A DNA stretch of 64,000 nt from Methylobacter marinus A45 (GCF_000383855.1 NZ_KB912877.1:2933579-2997578), one strand, 5' to 3'. Positions 1-7,021 are shown, counted from the stretch's first letter. The notes: a model not told the origin generated them from the letters alone. Numbers and translations are program-made.

Positions 1-785
1 AGGGTATAGACCAGCCCGCCGCAGAAAATACCGAGCAACCCCAAAGCCATCAACGCATGCAGAGAAGGATGAAAGGCCGTCATCGCCCACGGGTTAGCCA
101 GCCAGAGCGCCAGTGGCACAGTGGTGATGGCGGCTCCCAAAAGGATTCCCTGGGCGGCGTGGGTCGGCCCCAAGCGAGACAGGCGCATTCGAATCAGCAG
201 CATGGCGGCCGCAAAAGAAAAGGCAGAGGCCAATACGGCCAAGGCAGGTAGGAGGATGGAGGAACTGTCGGCAACTGCTTCTGCCGATCTGGCAGCAAAA
301 AGCTCATGACCAACAAGAACAACAATTCCGAAGAAACCAAGGGTCACCCCGACGACTTTTTTCGCCGAGATATCGCTGCCTTTGATAAAGAGTGCCTCCA
401 GCAAAGTGGCGAATAGGGGGACGGTGCCGATCAAAATGGCGGTAATGCTGCTAGCTAGTCGCTCCTGAGCCCAGGCAACGAGCAGGAAGGGGATGGTCGC
501 TTCTAACAGGCCGATCAGGATGAAATCGGGAAAGAAGTGCCAGAAAGGGCGTTGTGGCTTGGCTTGCCCTGATTTTTCAAACCCAACGGCGAGAATGATA
601 GCCAGTGTCGCGGTTCCGATGGTGACACGTCCCGCCGCAATCGAAGAGGCAGAAAACCCTTCCAGTGCGATCTTGTTGAGGAGGAATTGAGAACCCCAGA
701 TCAGCCCCACGCCGAGAAGGAGAAGATAGTTGACGAGGACAAACGAAGAATCTTTGGAGTGCGCTAGGGAGTTTTTACATGTCAT
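1..785 (-). CDS. EamA/DMT-family permease, 3' end outside window
   Basis: An open minus-strand frame starts with ATG at 785 and is still open at base 1, giving 261 residues. It is a hydrophobic protein with about eight membrane segments. The N-terminus carries the EamA-type GVGLIWGSQFLLNKIAL pattern and later there is a WAQERLASSITAILIGTVP segment typical of the DMT superfamily. Full members have about 290-300 residues, so only the last 30-40 are missing. It is probably an exporter of metabolites; the substrate cannot be told from sequence. It lies 51 bases beyond the last visible attC and in cassette orientation, so it could be the sixth integron cassette. It could equally be the first chromosomal gene after the array. 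A downstream attC to the left of base 1 would decide. Confidence 0.85.
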   Translation of the reverse strand, partial: MTCKNSLAHSKDSSFVLVNYLLLLGVGLIWGSQFLLNKIALEGFSASSIAAGRVTIGTATLAIILAVGFEKSGQAKPQRPFWHFFPDFILIGLLEATIPFLLVAWAQERLASSITAILIGTVPLFATLLEALFIKGSDISAKKVVGVTLGFFGIVVLVGHELFAARSAEAVADSSSILLPALAVLASAFSFAAAMLLIRMRLSRLGPTHAAQGILLGAAITTVPLALWLANPWAMTAFHPSLHALMALGLLGIFCGGLVYT

Positions 786-836
786 CGTTGGTTTTTCCGA
801 GAAGTCAAAAAGCGGTCATTGTTCGAATAGGTTTTT

Positions 837-923
837 GCCTAACGCCGAGTATAACTTGCCCCAAAAAGTGGAGCGACGATAGGAGAGTAGCTTTTTGGGG
901 TCAAGTTGATACGCTCGTTAGGC
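837..923 (-). repeat. attC recombination site 5
   Basis: An 87-base imperfect palindrome bounded by GCCTAAC (837-843) and GTTAGGC (917-923), which match the attC core RYYYAAC/GTTRRRY. Inner arms pair: AACTTG with CAAGTT, and CCCCAAAAAG with CTTTTTGGGG. The stop codon of the 98-residue cassette gene lies in the core at 918-920, as is usual for integron cassettes. Confidence 0.9.
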
Positions 924-1214
924 ATATTCTTTTCGCCAAACCAGGATAAATGCTAGTGCTGTTGTCAGCGTAAGACCAACTGCTACTCCATTGAACACGT
1001 GAACTTGATCCAAAGTTAACATGATTTCAGTATCCGTAATACTGATATAACCGGTTTCAGGAGGAGCGAAATACCCACCGACCCCGCCAAAAAGCCCTCC
1101 GACCGTAACGATAGTTACACGGCACCAAAGTTTCTTAAAAATCCACAGTAGTAGTGCAGCACATATTATGGGGATCAAAAACAAGGCAATTATAAAAATA
1201 ATGAATTCGATCAT
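918..1214 (-). CDS. integron cassette 5: small membrane protein of unknown function
   Basis: A 98-residue protein with three predicted hydrophobic segments: residues 3-26 (very Ile/Leu-rich), about 34-49 (Gly-rich, GGLFGGVGGY) and about 73-93. No family was recognised. The gene fills a cassette bounded by attC sites at 1221-1310 and 837-923, and its stop codon falls in the attC core. The ATG is only seven bases from the cassette boundary, with AGGA abutting the start, so translation may be inefficient or coupled to upstream reading. Confidence is high that this is a cassette ORF and low for any function. Confidence 0.7.
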   Translation of the reverse strand: MIEFIIFIIALFLIPIICAALLLWIFKKLWCRVTIVTVGGLFGGVGGYFAPPETGYISITDTEIMLTLDQVHVFNGVAVGLTLTTALAFILVWRKEYA

Positions 1215-1220
1215 TCCTAT

Positions 1221-1310
1221 GCCTAACGCAAAGCTAACCGGGCGCGGAGCACCGAAGTTTGAAGGAAAACCGCATCGCTTTCCGCGCTCCGGTTGAGCGT
1301 TGGGTTAGCA
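1221..1310 (-). repeat. attC recombination site 4
   Basis: A 90-base palindrome with GCCTAAC at 1221-1227 and GTTAGCA at 1304-1310. Internal arms such as AACCGGGCGCGGA and TCCGCGCTCCGGTT are nearly complementary. The outer core at 1304-1310 deviates at one base from GTTRRRY, but it is the complement of the neighbouring core at 1697-1703, as expected when cassette ends are exchanged. Confidence 0.88.
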
Positions 1311-1685
1311 CTTGGCTTCGATAATATACTGAATATCTTTGTCATTTAACTTTAACGGCGCCATGAAAGCATTAATAAATGTACGGCGACTGTTTTCATC
1401 CGCAGAAGACCACCAATTGGATGCTGAAATGCGCTTTAACAGTAGCTTAGATTCCAATCTTTCCATATCTGCGGTACGCCACCGTTCCCACTCCGCAACA
1501 GCTTTTTTGTTACCTGCGGACCTTTCTATTTCAATAAGCGTTTCACATACTCTATCCGCAATGCTCGCTACAAGCGGATTTCCTTGGCACTCGGGAAGGT
1601 TTGGCTCAGGGTGAAACTTTGCTGCCATTAATACTTTATGTAGAGCCAACAACTCGCTCTTATCTTTGATTGGAATTTCAAACAT
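1305..1685 (-). CDS. integron cassette 4: hypothetical soluble protein
   Basis: A 126-residue, charged, probably cytoplasmic protein with no signal peptide or membrane segment. The visible sequence is mostly helical in character, with a Trp-rich patch (AEWERWRT near residue 65 and SNWWSSADE near 88). I do not recognise the family. The reading frame starts 12 bases inside the cassette boundary at 1697 and its TAA stop lies in the next attC core at 1305-1307, the compact packing typical of cassettes. Confidence 0.7.
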   Translation of the reverse strand: MFEIPIKDKSELLALHKVLMAAKFHPEPNLPECQGNPLVASIADRVCETLIEIERSAGNKKAVAEWERWRTADMERLESKLLLKRISASNWWSSADENSRRTFINAFMAPLKLNDKDIQYIIEAKC

Positions 1686-1696
1686 CGCTTATTGAG

Positions 1697-1809
1697 TGCT
1701 AACGCCATGCTCAGCTGCCATTTGACGCGGGATTTTTTTGCGGGATAATAGCGAAGCGACCCGCAAAAAAATACCGCGGCAAATGGTCAGCTGGAGCTAA
1801 TTGTTATGC
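1697..1809 (-). repeat. attC recombination site 3
   Basis: A 113-base palindrome from TGCTAAC (1697-1703) to GTTATGC (1803-1809). The arms are long and strongly complementary: CAGCTGCCATTTG against CAAATGGTCAGCTG, and TTTTTTTGCGGG against CCCGCAAAAAAA. The core GTTATGC is matched by GCATAAC at the next site (2252-2258). Confidence 0.9.
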
Positions 1810-1813
1810 GCTT

Positions 1814-2224
1814 TTAGCCAAACTTTTGCGTATCTGACATACGCCAATTATTTGGGAAGCGCACCCATGAGTGCTTTGATTCATTCCATGCCGATGCAAC
1901 TGGCTCAGGAAATTTGGGATTTTCAAAGCAACCTACTGCTACACCTACACTACTCGGCATAAACTCCGCGCTCCAATACACTGTTGAACCGCAAGATGGA
2001 CAGAAGTTTCTCTTTATTTTTCTATTTTCATCGCTTATATCAGAAAATACCTTTTTCTCACCTGAGACAGTCGATACTTGATCTTCGTTAAAGTACGCAC
2101 TAACCCCAAACACAGATCCTGTTCTTTTCTGACATTTTAAACAATTGCATGCTACAACCATCTTAGGGTCGCCCTCTAGCTCAATTGTCAAATTTCCACA
2201 TGAACACTTAGCCACTCTTTTCAT
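1814..2224 (-). CDS. integron cassette 3: GFA/CENP-V family zinc protein
   Basis: A 136-residue protein with the full zinc-ligand pattern of the GFA family (glutathione-dependent formaldehyde-activating enzyme / CENP-V fold): CSCG near residue 8, CNCLKC near residue 27 and CPSCG near residue 74. The family binds two zinc ions; characterised members help combine formaldehyde with glutathione, but many GFA homologues have no proven activity. The stop codon lies four bases from the attC core at 1803-1809 and the start 28 bases from the boundary at 2252. In a probable C1 oxidiser a mobile formaldehyde-handling gene would be useful, but that link is inference. Confidence 0.85.
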   Translation of the reverse strand: MKRVAKCSCGNLTIELEGDPKMVVACNCLKCQKRTGSVFGVSAYFNEDQVSTVSGEKKVFSDISDENRKIKRNFCPSCGSTVYWSAEFMPSSVGVAVGCFENPKFPEPVASAWNESKHSWVRFPNNWRMSDTQKFG

Positions 2225-2251
2225 TTATTAATTCCCACTTTTATATCTTGC

Positions 2252-2373
2252 GCATAACGTAAAGGTAAGGGGCGCGCCGCTGAAGGAAGCTAAACGAAGC
2301 CATTGAACCCGATAAAAAGGAAGCCTTCAAAACCGCCAACGGACGGCGCGTCCCTTTGACCGTTGTGTTAGGC
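2252..2373 (-). repeat. attC recombination site 2
   Basis: A 122-base palindrome from GCATAAC (2252-2258) to GTTAGGC (2367-2373), with inner arms AAAGGTAAGGGGCGCGCCG against CGGCGCGTCCCTTT. The TAA stop of the VOC gene is inside the core (2368-2370). Confidence 0.88.
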
Positions 2374-2976
2374 AATTACTATCTCCAAATTGTCAATCAA
2401 ATCAGAAATAACAGCATTTTCACCAGTGCGCGATTCAAAGAAAATTTGGTTCTTATCACCGACGTTAATCTGAAACTCATCTGTCAAATTGGCTGGAGTT
2501 CTTTGTTTAATGGAGAGGGATTTAAAACGTCCGATATGAAATTTTCCACCAGAACACTCGGCAAATTCATTTTTAAGACGTTCAATCCAGCCGCTAGTAT
2601 CAAAGTGATATTTAACAAGAAAAACCGTGGGAAACACCTGGTGTTCTTCGATAGGAAGAGTTGTGTGGGCTTGGCATTCCTCTCCGATCCGATAACTTAT
2701 TTCAGAAGCGTTCAGTCTCTTTATGGACTCTTCTAGAGAATCCGCGGCCTTAAATGCAATACCACTGAAACCTCTGAATGCCGTACCTTCAATTCCAAAT
2801 CTGACTCTAAAATTTATGAATTCGATATTGATATCACCAAAATTCACACCAATGCTGGTGTACTCATCTTTTTTCATTAAAGGCCATGCAAAAGGCAAAC
2901 CTAGCCGTTCCGCTACATTATTAGCAACTTTCAAAGGGTCTCCGACTTCAATCATAAGATGATCTATTTCAAACAT
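2368..2976 (-). CDS. integron cassette 2: VOC/glyoxalase-like protein
   Basis: A 202-residue protein whose first 75 residues resemble a VOC (glyoxalase/dioxygenase superfamily) beta-alpha-beta-beta-beta module. It begins FEIDHLMIEV and is followed by GVNFGDINIEFINF, where the His and Glu sit at the usual metal-ligand positions. The second half is weaker in similarity. VOC proteins include lyases, dioxygenases and resistance proteins, and the substrate is unknown. AGGATA precedes the ATG as a ribosome site. The gene is bounded by attC sites at 3014-3094 and 2252-2373. Confidence 0.75.
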   Translation of the reverse strand: MFEIDHLMIEVGDPLKVANNVAERLGLPFAWPLMKKDEYTSIGVNFGDINIEFINFRVRFGIEGTAFRGFSGIAFKAADSLEESIKRLNASEISYRIGEECQAHTTLPIEEHQVFPTVFLVKYHFDTSGWIERLKNEFAECSGGKFHIGRFKSLSIKQRTPANLTDEFQINVGDKNQIFFESRTGENAVISDLIDNLEIVIA

Positions 2977-3013
2977 TCTGTATTTATCCTATTTACCTCG
3001 GTCAACGAGTGAG

Positions 3014-3094
3014 GCCTAACGCCGGCCGTAACCGGCGCATTTGTAGTGAGCGTGGCGAACGAAAAATGCGTCCGAGTTGACGGCATCGTTAGGC
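3014..3094 (-). repeat. attC recombination site 1
   Basis: An 81-base palindrome with perfect cores GCCTAAC (3014-3020) and GTTAGGC (3088-3094). Arms include CGCATTT against AAATGCG. The TAG stop of the 54-residue ORF begins at 3096 and ends in the core at 3094. Confidence 0.92.
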
Positions 3095-3258
3095 TATTTT
3101 TTGCCGCCAAACTTAGGCTTGCCAGACTTAACCAAAAGAGCAGCGATAGTGATTACCAGCATTATGAGAAAGGTATATTGACCAAAAATCTGAAAAGTTC
3201 CCCATGCTAATGCCGCGAGCACCACGCAAGCTATTAAAAATAAAATGTTTTTTAACAT
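3094..3258 (-). CDS. integron cassette 1, second gene: 54-residue membrane protein
   Basis: ATG at 3258-3256 overlaps the TAA stop of the upstream 156-residue gene (TAATG), so translation is probably coupled. The product has two hydrophobic stretches, residues 4-20 (NILFLIACVVLAALAWG) and about 29-43 (TFLIMLVITIAALLV), and a basic C-terminus ending in GGKK. No family was recognised. A small membrane protein coupled to a larger Gly-rich partner in a single cassette could be an immunity-type or partner protein; that is inference only. The gene is real by position: it ends exactly at the attC. Confidence 0.65.
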   Translation of the reverse strand: MLKNILFLIACVVLAALAWGTFQIFGQYTFLIMLVITIAALLVKSGKPKFGGKK

Positions 3259-3728
3259 TACGCGTACTCAAAACTAGAGGGTGAGCTTTTAGCGCGATTG
3301 CCGAAGCTGTTTCTAAATGGGTGATTTTTGTCTAATATTTGAGGATTATGTGTGTAAAAGGCAGCGAGCCCATCGAATCGCAGATTATTCTGGTGTGTGA
3401 AGACAAATAAGTCAGAGTCAGATATGCGGGAGCCGCACCCTAATGAGCGACCACTTGCAACAGCGATACTTCCTATTACAGCGCCTGTATAGCCAGCAGC
3501 GCCAATGGAAGCGGCGACCGCTAATTTTTCTAGACCAACAGTTGCACTAATTAACTCCCCCATAGTAGCTCCTTTGCCCAAAGTCGCCAAAGTACCCACA
3601 AGGGTAGTAGCCGTTGACACGGCTGTTTGATAGGTATCAAACAATGTTGAAGGAACAGGCAATCCTAATTCTTGCATATTTTCATCAAAGTACTTTTTAA
3701 AATCGCCTGATTTATAGCACTGACTCAT
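3258..3728 (-). CDS. integron cassette 1, first gene: Gly/Ala-rich hypothetical protein
   Basis: A 156-residue protein with a strong ribosome site (AAGGAG) and the first cassette after attI, the position expected to be best expressed. Residues 1-30 are polar. Residues about 33-95 are rich in Ala, Gly, Thr and Ser with two or three amphipathic or hydrophobic helices (ATTLVGTLATLGKGAT, AAGYTGAVIGSIAVASG). The C-terminal 60 residues are polar and contain the segment FVFTHQNNLRFDGLAAF. There is no signal peptide. I do not recognise the family. The composition resembles membrane-inserting proteins, but no toxin motif is visible. It is coupled to the 54-residue membrane protein downstream. Confidence 0.7.
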   Translation of the reverse strand: MSQCYKSGDFKKYFDENMQELGLPVPSTLFDTYQTAVSTATTLVGTLATLGKGATMGELISATVGLEKLAVAASIGAAGYTGAVIGSIAVASGRSLGCGSRISDSDLFVFTHQNNLRFDGLAAFYTHNPQILDKNHPFRNSFGNRAKSSPSSFEYA

Positions 3729-3819
3729 GTTTATCTCCTTGGTTTATTTAGCCTAACTATTAAGTAGACACCTTCTCAGGTGTATATAAAATTGAAATCG
3801 CAGGTGTATAATGCCACTC

Positions 3820-3848
3820 TTGTAATCCGTTAGGCCCGATATTATAGT
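3820..3848 (+). promoter_or_regulatory. candidate intI promoter
   Basis: TTGTAA (3820-3825), 17-base spacer, TATAGT (3843-3848), 25 bases ahead of the intI ATG. A reasonable sigma-70 match. Confidence 0.5.
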
Positions 3849-3867
3849 AACCACTTATTGATATCAA
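3841..3867 (-). promoter_or_regulatory. candidate cassette promoter Pc
   Basis: On the minus strand TTGATA (3867-3862) and a perfect TATAAT (3846-3841) are separated by 15 bases and point into the cassette array. The spacer is short. The site overlaps the divergent candidate intI promoter, so the two would compete. Confidence 0.4.
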
Positions 3868-3873
3868 CCTTTT

Positions 3874-4845
3874 ATGCAGACTAAAAACCCACCTCCAAAA
3901 CTCCTTGATCAAGTCCGCGAGCGTATCCGCGTCAAGCACTATAGCATTCGTACCGAAAAGCAATATGTGCAGTGGATCAAGCGTTTTATTCTGTATCACG
4001 ATAAACGCCACCCTCAAGAGATGGGAATGGCCGAGGTGGAGGCTTTTTTAACACATCTGGCGGTGGAAGGAAAAGTATCGGCTTCAACACAAAATCAGGC
4101 CTTATCCGCTTTGCTGTTTTTGTATAAAGAGGTGCTGTTAATCGATTTGCCGTGGCTGAATGATGTCGTGCGCGCCAAGCAGCCGCAACGTTTGCCGAAT
4201 GTGCTGACGCGTACCGAGGTGAGGGCTGTGCTGGTGCGGATGAGCGGCATCCATGGTTTGATGGCCAATCTCCTGTACGGTACGGGCATGCGCTTGATGG
4301 AGTGCGTGCGCCTGCGGGTGAAGGACGTGGATTTTGAACGCGGCGAGATTTTGATCCGTGACGGCAAGGGCGCCAAGGATCGGGTGACGATGTTGCCGGA
4401 GTCGTTGAAGGCTTCTCTGCAAGCGCATTTGCAACAGCGCCGAGCCTTGTTCGATGATGATACCCGGCTGCGCAAGGCATCGGTTTATTTGCCGGATGCG
4501 CTGGAGCGCAAATATCCCAATGCCTCGACTGAATGGGCCTGGCAATATATTTTTCCTTCCGGCAGCTACTCACTTGATCCGCGCAGCGGTGTCGAGCGAC
4601 GGCATCATATTGATGAAAAACTGTTGCAGCGGGCGATGAAAAAGGCGGTGCAGGCCAGCGGTATAGCAAAGCCGGCCACGCCGCATACGCTGCGCCATTC
4701 GTTTGCGACGCATTTACTCGATTCCGGCTATGATATTCGCACGGTGCAGGAACTGCTTGGGCACAAGGATGTACAGACGACGATGATTTATACCCATGTC
4801 TTGAACAAAGGCGGGCGTGGGGTGAGGAGTCCTTTGGATATGTAG
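3874..4845 (+). CDS. intI: integron integrase IntI (tyrosine recombinase)
   Basis: A 323-residue tyrosine recombinase. The N-terminal SAM-like domain ([26 protein letters not shown]) and the catalytic residues are visible: Arg in [33 protein letters not shown] (HxxR), LGHKDVQTT and the nucleophile Tyr in MIYTHV. The diagnostic integron-integrase insertion is present near residues 205-225 ([19 protein letters not shown]), which separates IntI from XerC/D. IntI recombines attC with attI to collect and shuffle cassettes. It is full length, with no frameshift, so the integron may be active. The gene diverges from the cassette array, the classical arrangement. Confidence 0.95.
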   Translation: MQTKNPPPKLLDQVRERIRVKHYSIRTEKQYVQWIKRFILYHDKRHPQEMGMAEVEAFLTHLAVEGKVSASTQNQALSALLFLYKEVLLIDLPWLNDVVRAKQPQRLPNVLTRTEVRAVLVRMSGIHGLMANLLYGTGMRLMECVRLRVKDVDFERGEILIRDGKGAKDRVTMLPESLKASLQAHLQQRRALFDDDTRLRKASVYLPDALERKYPNASTEWAWQYIFPSGSYSLDPRSGVERRHHIDEKLLQRAMKKAVQASGIAKPATPHTLRHSFATHLLDSGYDIRTVQELLGHKDVQTTMIYTHVLNKGGRGVRSPLDM

Positions 4846-5003
4846 GGGATTGAGCTTTCTCGACAGGCTTTCTGTCCTTTGCTCTTACCGTTTACATATG
4901 TTCACAGCCCACCCCATATTCGACATCCCGACATCCATGCCTGGCTGTTAACAGCATGGCAAGTTCTCGATTCTCCCGGATTAAAAATTTCAGCTTTTTG
5001 TGG

Positions 5004-5029
5004 CTTGAAAAATCGCCAGTTCCCCTTAT
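5004..5029 (+). promoter_or_regulatory. candidate sigma-32 heat-shock promoter
   Basis: CTTGAAA (5004-5010), 11-base spacer, CCCCTTAT (5022-5029) closely match the sigma-32 consensus CTTGAAA-N11-16-CCCCATNT. It lies about 74 bases ahead of the small heat-shock protein gene. Confidence 0.7.
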
Positions 5030-5102
5030 ATCGTCAGTGAATGCCGGACTGAAACGGTTTTCAACGTGTTCTTGGTAAATTTAACTCTATCCGGAGATGA
5101 TT

Positions 5103-5543
5103 ATGGCTATTACTCGTTATGAACCATGGGGTTTACTGAATCAATTGCAGAAAGAGCTGGAACGGGCGTATGAAGGCGCTGCCGGCGGCGAAGGCTCGAT
5201 CGCGACGGCCGAATGGGCGCCCGCGGTCGATATCAAGGAAGAAAACGATAAGTATGTCCTGCAGGCCGACTTGCCGGGCGTAAAGCCGGAGGATATCGAT
5301 CTGAGCATGGAAGAAGGCGTATTGACCATCAGAGGCGAAAAGAAAACCGAAGCCAAAACCGAACGGGAAAACTATAAGCGCGTCGAGCGGACTTACGGCT
5401 CGTTTTACCGGCGTTTCAGCTTGCCCGATACCGCCAATGCTGACGGTATCAGCGCCAAATCAAGGCATGGCGTGCTGGAAATCGTCATCCCAAAGCGTGA
5501 AGCGGTGCAACCGAAAAAGATTAATGTTGCCTCGGAAGATTAA
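5103..5543 (+). CDS. Hsp20/alpha-crystallin small heat-shock protein
   Basis: A 146-residue ATP-independent holdase chaperone of the cytoplasm. The alpha-crystallin domain spans about residues 40-135: WAPAVDIKEENDKYVLQADL at the start, the LPGVKPEDID turn, GVLTIRGEK, and the closing GVLEIVIPK. The C-terminal tail lacks a clear IXI motif. Two ATGs occur at 5097 and 5103; GGAG at 5093-5096 gives proper spacing only for 5103, so that start was chosen. A sigma-32-like promoter precedes it and a strong terminator follows, so it is a single-gene heat-shock unit. Confidence 0.93.
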   Translation: MAITRYEPWGLLNQLQKELERAYEGAAGGEGSIATAEWAPAVDIKEENDKYVLQADLPGVKPEDIDLSMEEGVLTIRGEKKTEAKTERENYKRVERTYGSFYRRFSLPDTANADGISAKSRHGVLEIVIPKREAVQPKKINVASED

Positions 5544-5548
5544 TAACA

Positions 5549-5575
5549 ACGGAGCCTTAGGGCTCCGTTTTTTTT
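5549..5575 (+). terminator. rho-independent terminator of hsp20
   Basis: Perfect 8-base stem ACGGAGCC/GGCTCCGT with a TTAG loop, followed by a run of eight T. Confidence 0.92.
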
Positions 5576-6310
5576 GCCGTTAAAAAAATTATCGATCAAT
5601 TGTCAGGAGTTTTTACGGTCCCGCTCGAAGCCATTTCAATACTCTTCATCAATTTTGCCTTGTTCTTATGCCTGGAAAGACTGCTCTGGATGGGGTAACG
5701 GCTGCTCATCACTCACTATGGCTTTTCCAGTCCGGACGAATGAACTGCCGGTATTTTTTACAGCTTTTTCAAACGCAATAACGCAGTACTGGCGCATGGC
5801 ATCCAGCCCTGGAGCAGCTCCAAGTCCCGTCATACGGGGCTGGCAGCGGAAATTCAGCTGGCAAATACGGTTATAACGCTGGCCGATGAGCTGTCGGAAG
5901 GCTTTACATATTTATTAACCAGGGCGTGGAACGCTAGGGTAATTTATGATTAACCTATTGTTTTATAAAAAATTATATGATGTCGGTATGGCACGTGCTG
6001 TTCCGTTACTGCTGAATATGAGCTGTCGAAGCATTTTACACAATCGTTGACCAGTCCCCGTGGTACTTCAGCTGCCTAATAATTTAATTCATTGATTTCT
6101 TAAGCATTAATTGAGTTGGTATGTTGCATGCCTTGATTTTCGATGAATGTCACGTTTCTATCCGGCGAGCGATGAGGGTCAAACGAAGCAGGGATAGAAA
6201 AAATAAACCGGAATTAATTAAATTGTGACGGTTTATTTAGATAAAGGAGGAGGCGGGTAAAGTCGGGTACAAACGAAACCTGCCTTCTTCTTATTTCGGA
6301 GAGTAAAAAG
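5576..6310. other. 735-base intergenic region with coding-like debris and a dyad
   Basis: No intact gene is supported. A plus-strand frame from about 5752 to 5949 reads like protein (LAAEIQLANTVITLADELSE) but has no start codon and no family I can name; it may be the end of a decayed gene. From 5950 the DNA is AT-rich. A perfect 10-base inverted repeat AAATAAACCG/CGGTTTATTT (6201-6210 and 6229-6238, 18-base loop) lies 73 bases before the PEP-CTERM gene and could be an operator or a leader hairpin. Confidence 0.5.
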
Positions 6311-7021
6311 ATGAAACATTTAACGAAAGGGGCGATTGCCGGGATTATAAGCCTGGCTGTTTTCTCGGTGACGGCGCAGGCGGCATTTATTGTGTCCGGG
6401 CAGTTAACGGGCGATCCACGTATTGATAATCCGGATAACTTGCTGGTCGATGTCAATATCAATGTTGACGGTAATTTGTCCAACTGGGCTGTTGATATCA
6501 ATTCTCCGGATCATCCCGATATAAGACTGGATGAATTTTATTTTAATTTAGACGGCGGCATATCAGCCTCGGATATTGATTTTGTCAGCTTTAGCCCAGC
6601 CGATTGGGCTGTTACCAGTCCCGCGACAGTTCGAGGCGGAGGGAATTTTACCCCCAACTTTCAATTTCAAGCACTCGATCCGGCCGGTCCGCCGAATGCC
6701 GAGGATGTCACTAACGCCATTCCTTTAATATTTGATGCCATACTGAACCGGGATTGGGATGCCAATGATTTTTTACTGGCGGATTTCTCGCAGAGTTCCG
6801 ATACTGTTTTGGGTTCGGGGCAGATGGGGGCTCACGTGCAGTCGCTTCAAACAACTGACGATGTGACAAGTGATAGCGGCTTTGTATTGGGCGAATATAT
6901 CTCCACCGGCGCCGAGCCGTTGCCGGATGGGAGTGTACCGGAACCGGCAGCCCTTTGGTTGCTAGGTCTGGGACTGTTGGGCTTGGCTGGTTTTTCCCGC
7001 AGGCGAAAATCGGGCCATTAA
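6311..7021 (+). CDS. PEP-CTERM exported protein
   Basis: A 236-residue exported protein. Residues 1-24 form a signal peptide (KGAIAGIISLAVFSVTAQA). The C-terminus is a canonical PEP-CTERM sorting signal: VPEP, a Leu/Gly-rich helix ALWLLGLGLLGLAGF, then RRRK. Such proteins are processed by an exosortase and associated with exopolysaccharide; the exosortase is not in this window. The middle (residues 25-205) is acidic and beta-rich with no recognised domain. GGAG precedes the ATG. It is a single gene ending at a terminator. Confidence 0.9.
   Translation: MKHLTKGAIAGIISLAVFSVTAQAAFIVSGQLTGDPRIDNPDNLLVDVNINVDGNLSNWAVDINSPDHPDIRLDEFYFNLDGGISASDIDFVSFSPADWAVTSPATVRGGGNFTPNFQFQALDPAGPPNAEDVTNAIPLIFDAILNRDWDANDFLLADFSQSSDTVLGSGQMGAHVQSLQTTDDVTSDSGFVLGEYISTGAEPLPDGSVPEPAALWLLGLGLLGLAGFSRRRKSGH

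Larger units (their letters stand above)
3751..3873. other. integron attI and cassette insertion point
   Basis: Read on the minus strand, GTTAGGC at 3757-3751 is the junction at which cassette 1 begins. The DNA between it and intI should hold attI. It contains a direct repeat CAGGTGTATA at 3777-3786 and 3801-3810 (24-base offset) and a 6-base inverted repeat ACACCT/AGGTGT at 3768-3783, candidates for integrase-binding repeats. A second GTTAGGC lies at 3829-3835 on the plus strand. No LexA box of the form CTGT-N8-ACAG was found. Confidence 0.75.

Noticed and set aside
3760-4017. Minus-strand ORF of 85 residues across the attI/intI start
   Set aside because: It overlaps the intI coding start and attI repeats, and its sequence is the antisense of intI; no family resemblance.
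3986-4669. Long minus-strand ORF inside intI
   Set aside because: A shadow frame of a clearly coding integrase; composition is Pro/Arg/Ser-rich as expected of antisense reading.
5574-5876. 100-residue plus-strand ORF after the hsp20 terminator
   Set aside because: It starts within the terminator T tract, has an implausible composition, and a different frame in the same DNA looks more protein-like.
5985-6006. TGGCAC near 5987 as a sigma-54 element
   Set aside because: No GC at the required 10-base distance after GG.
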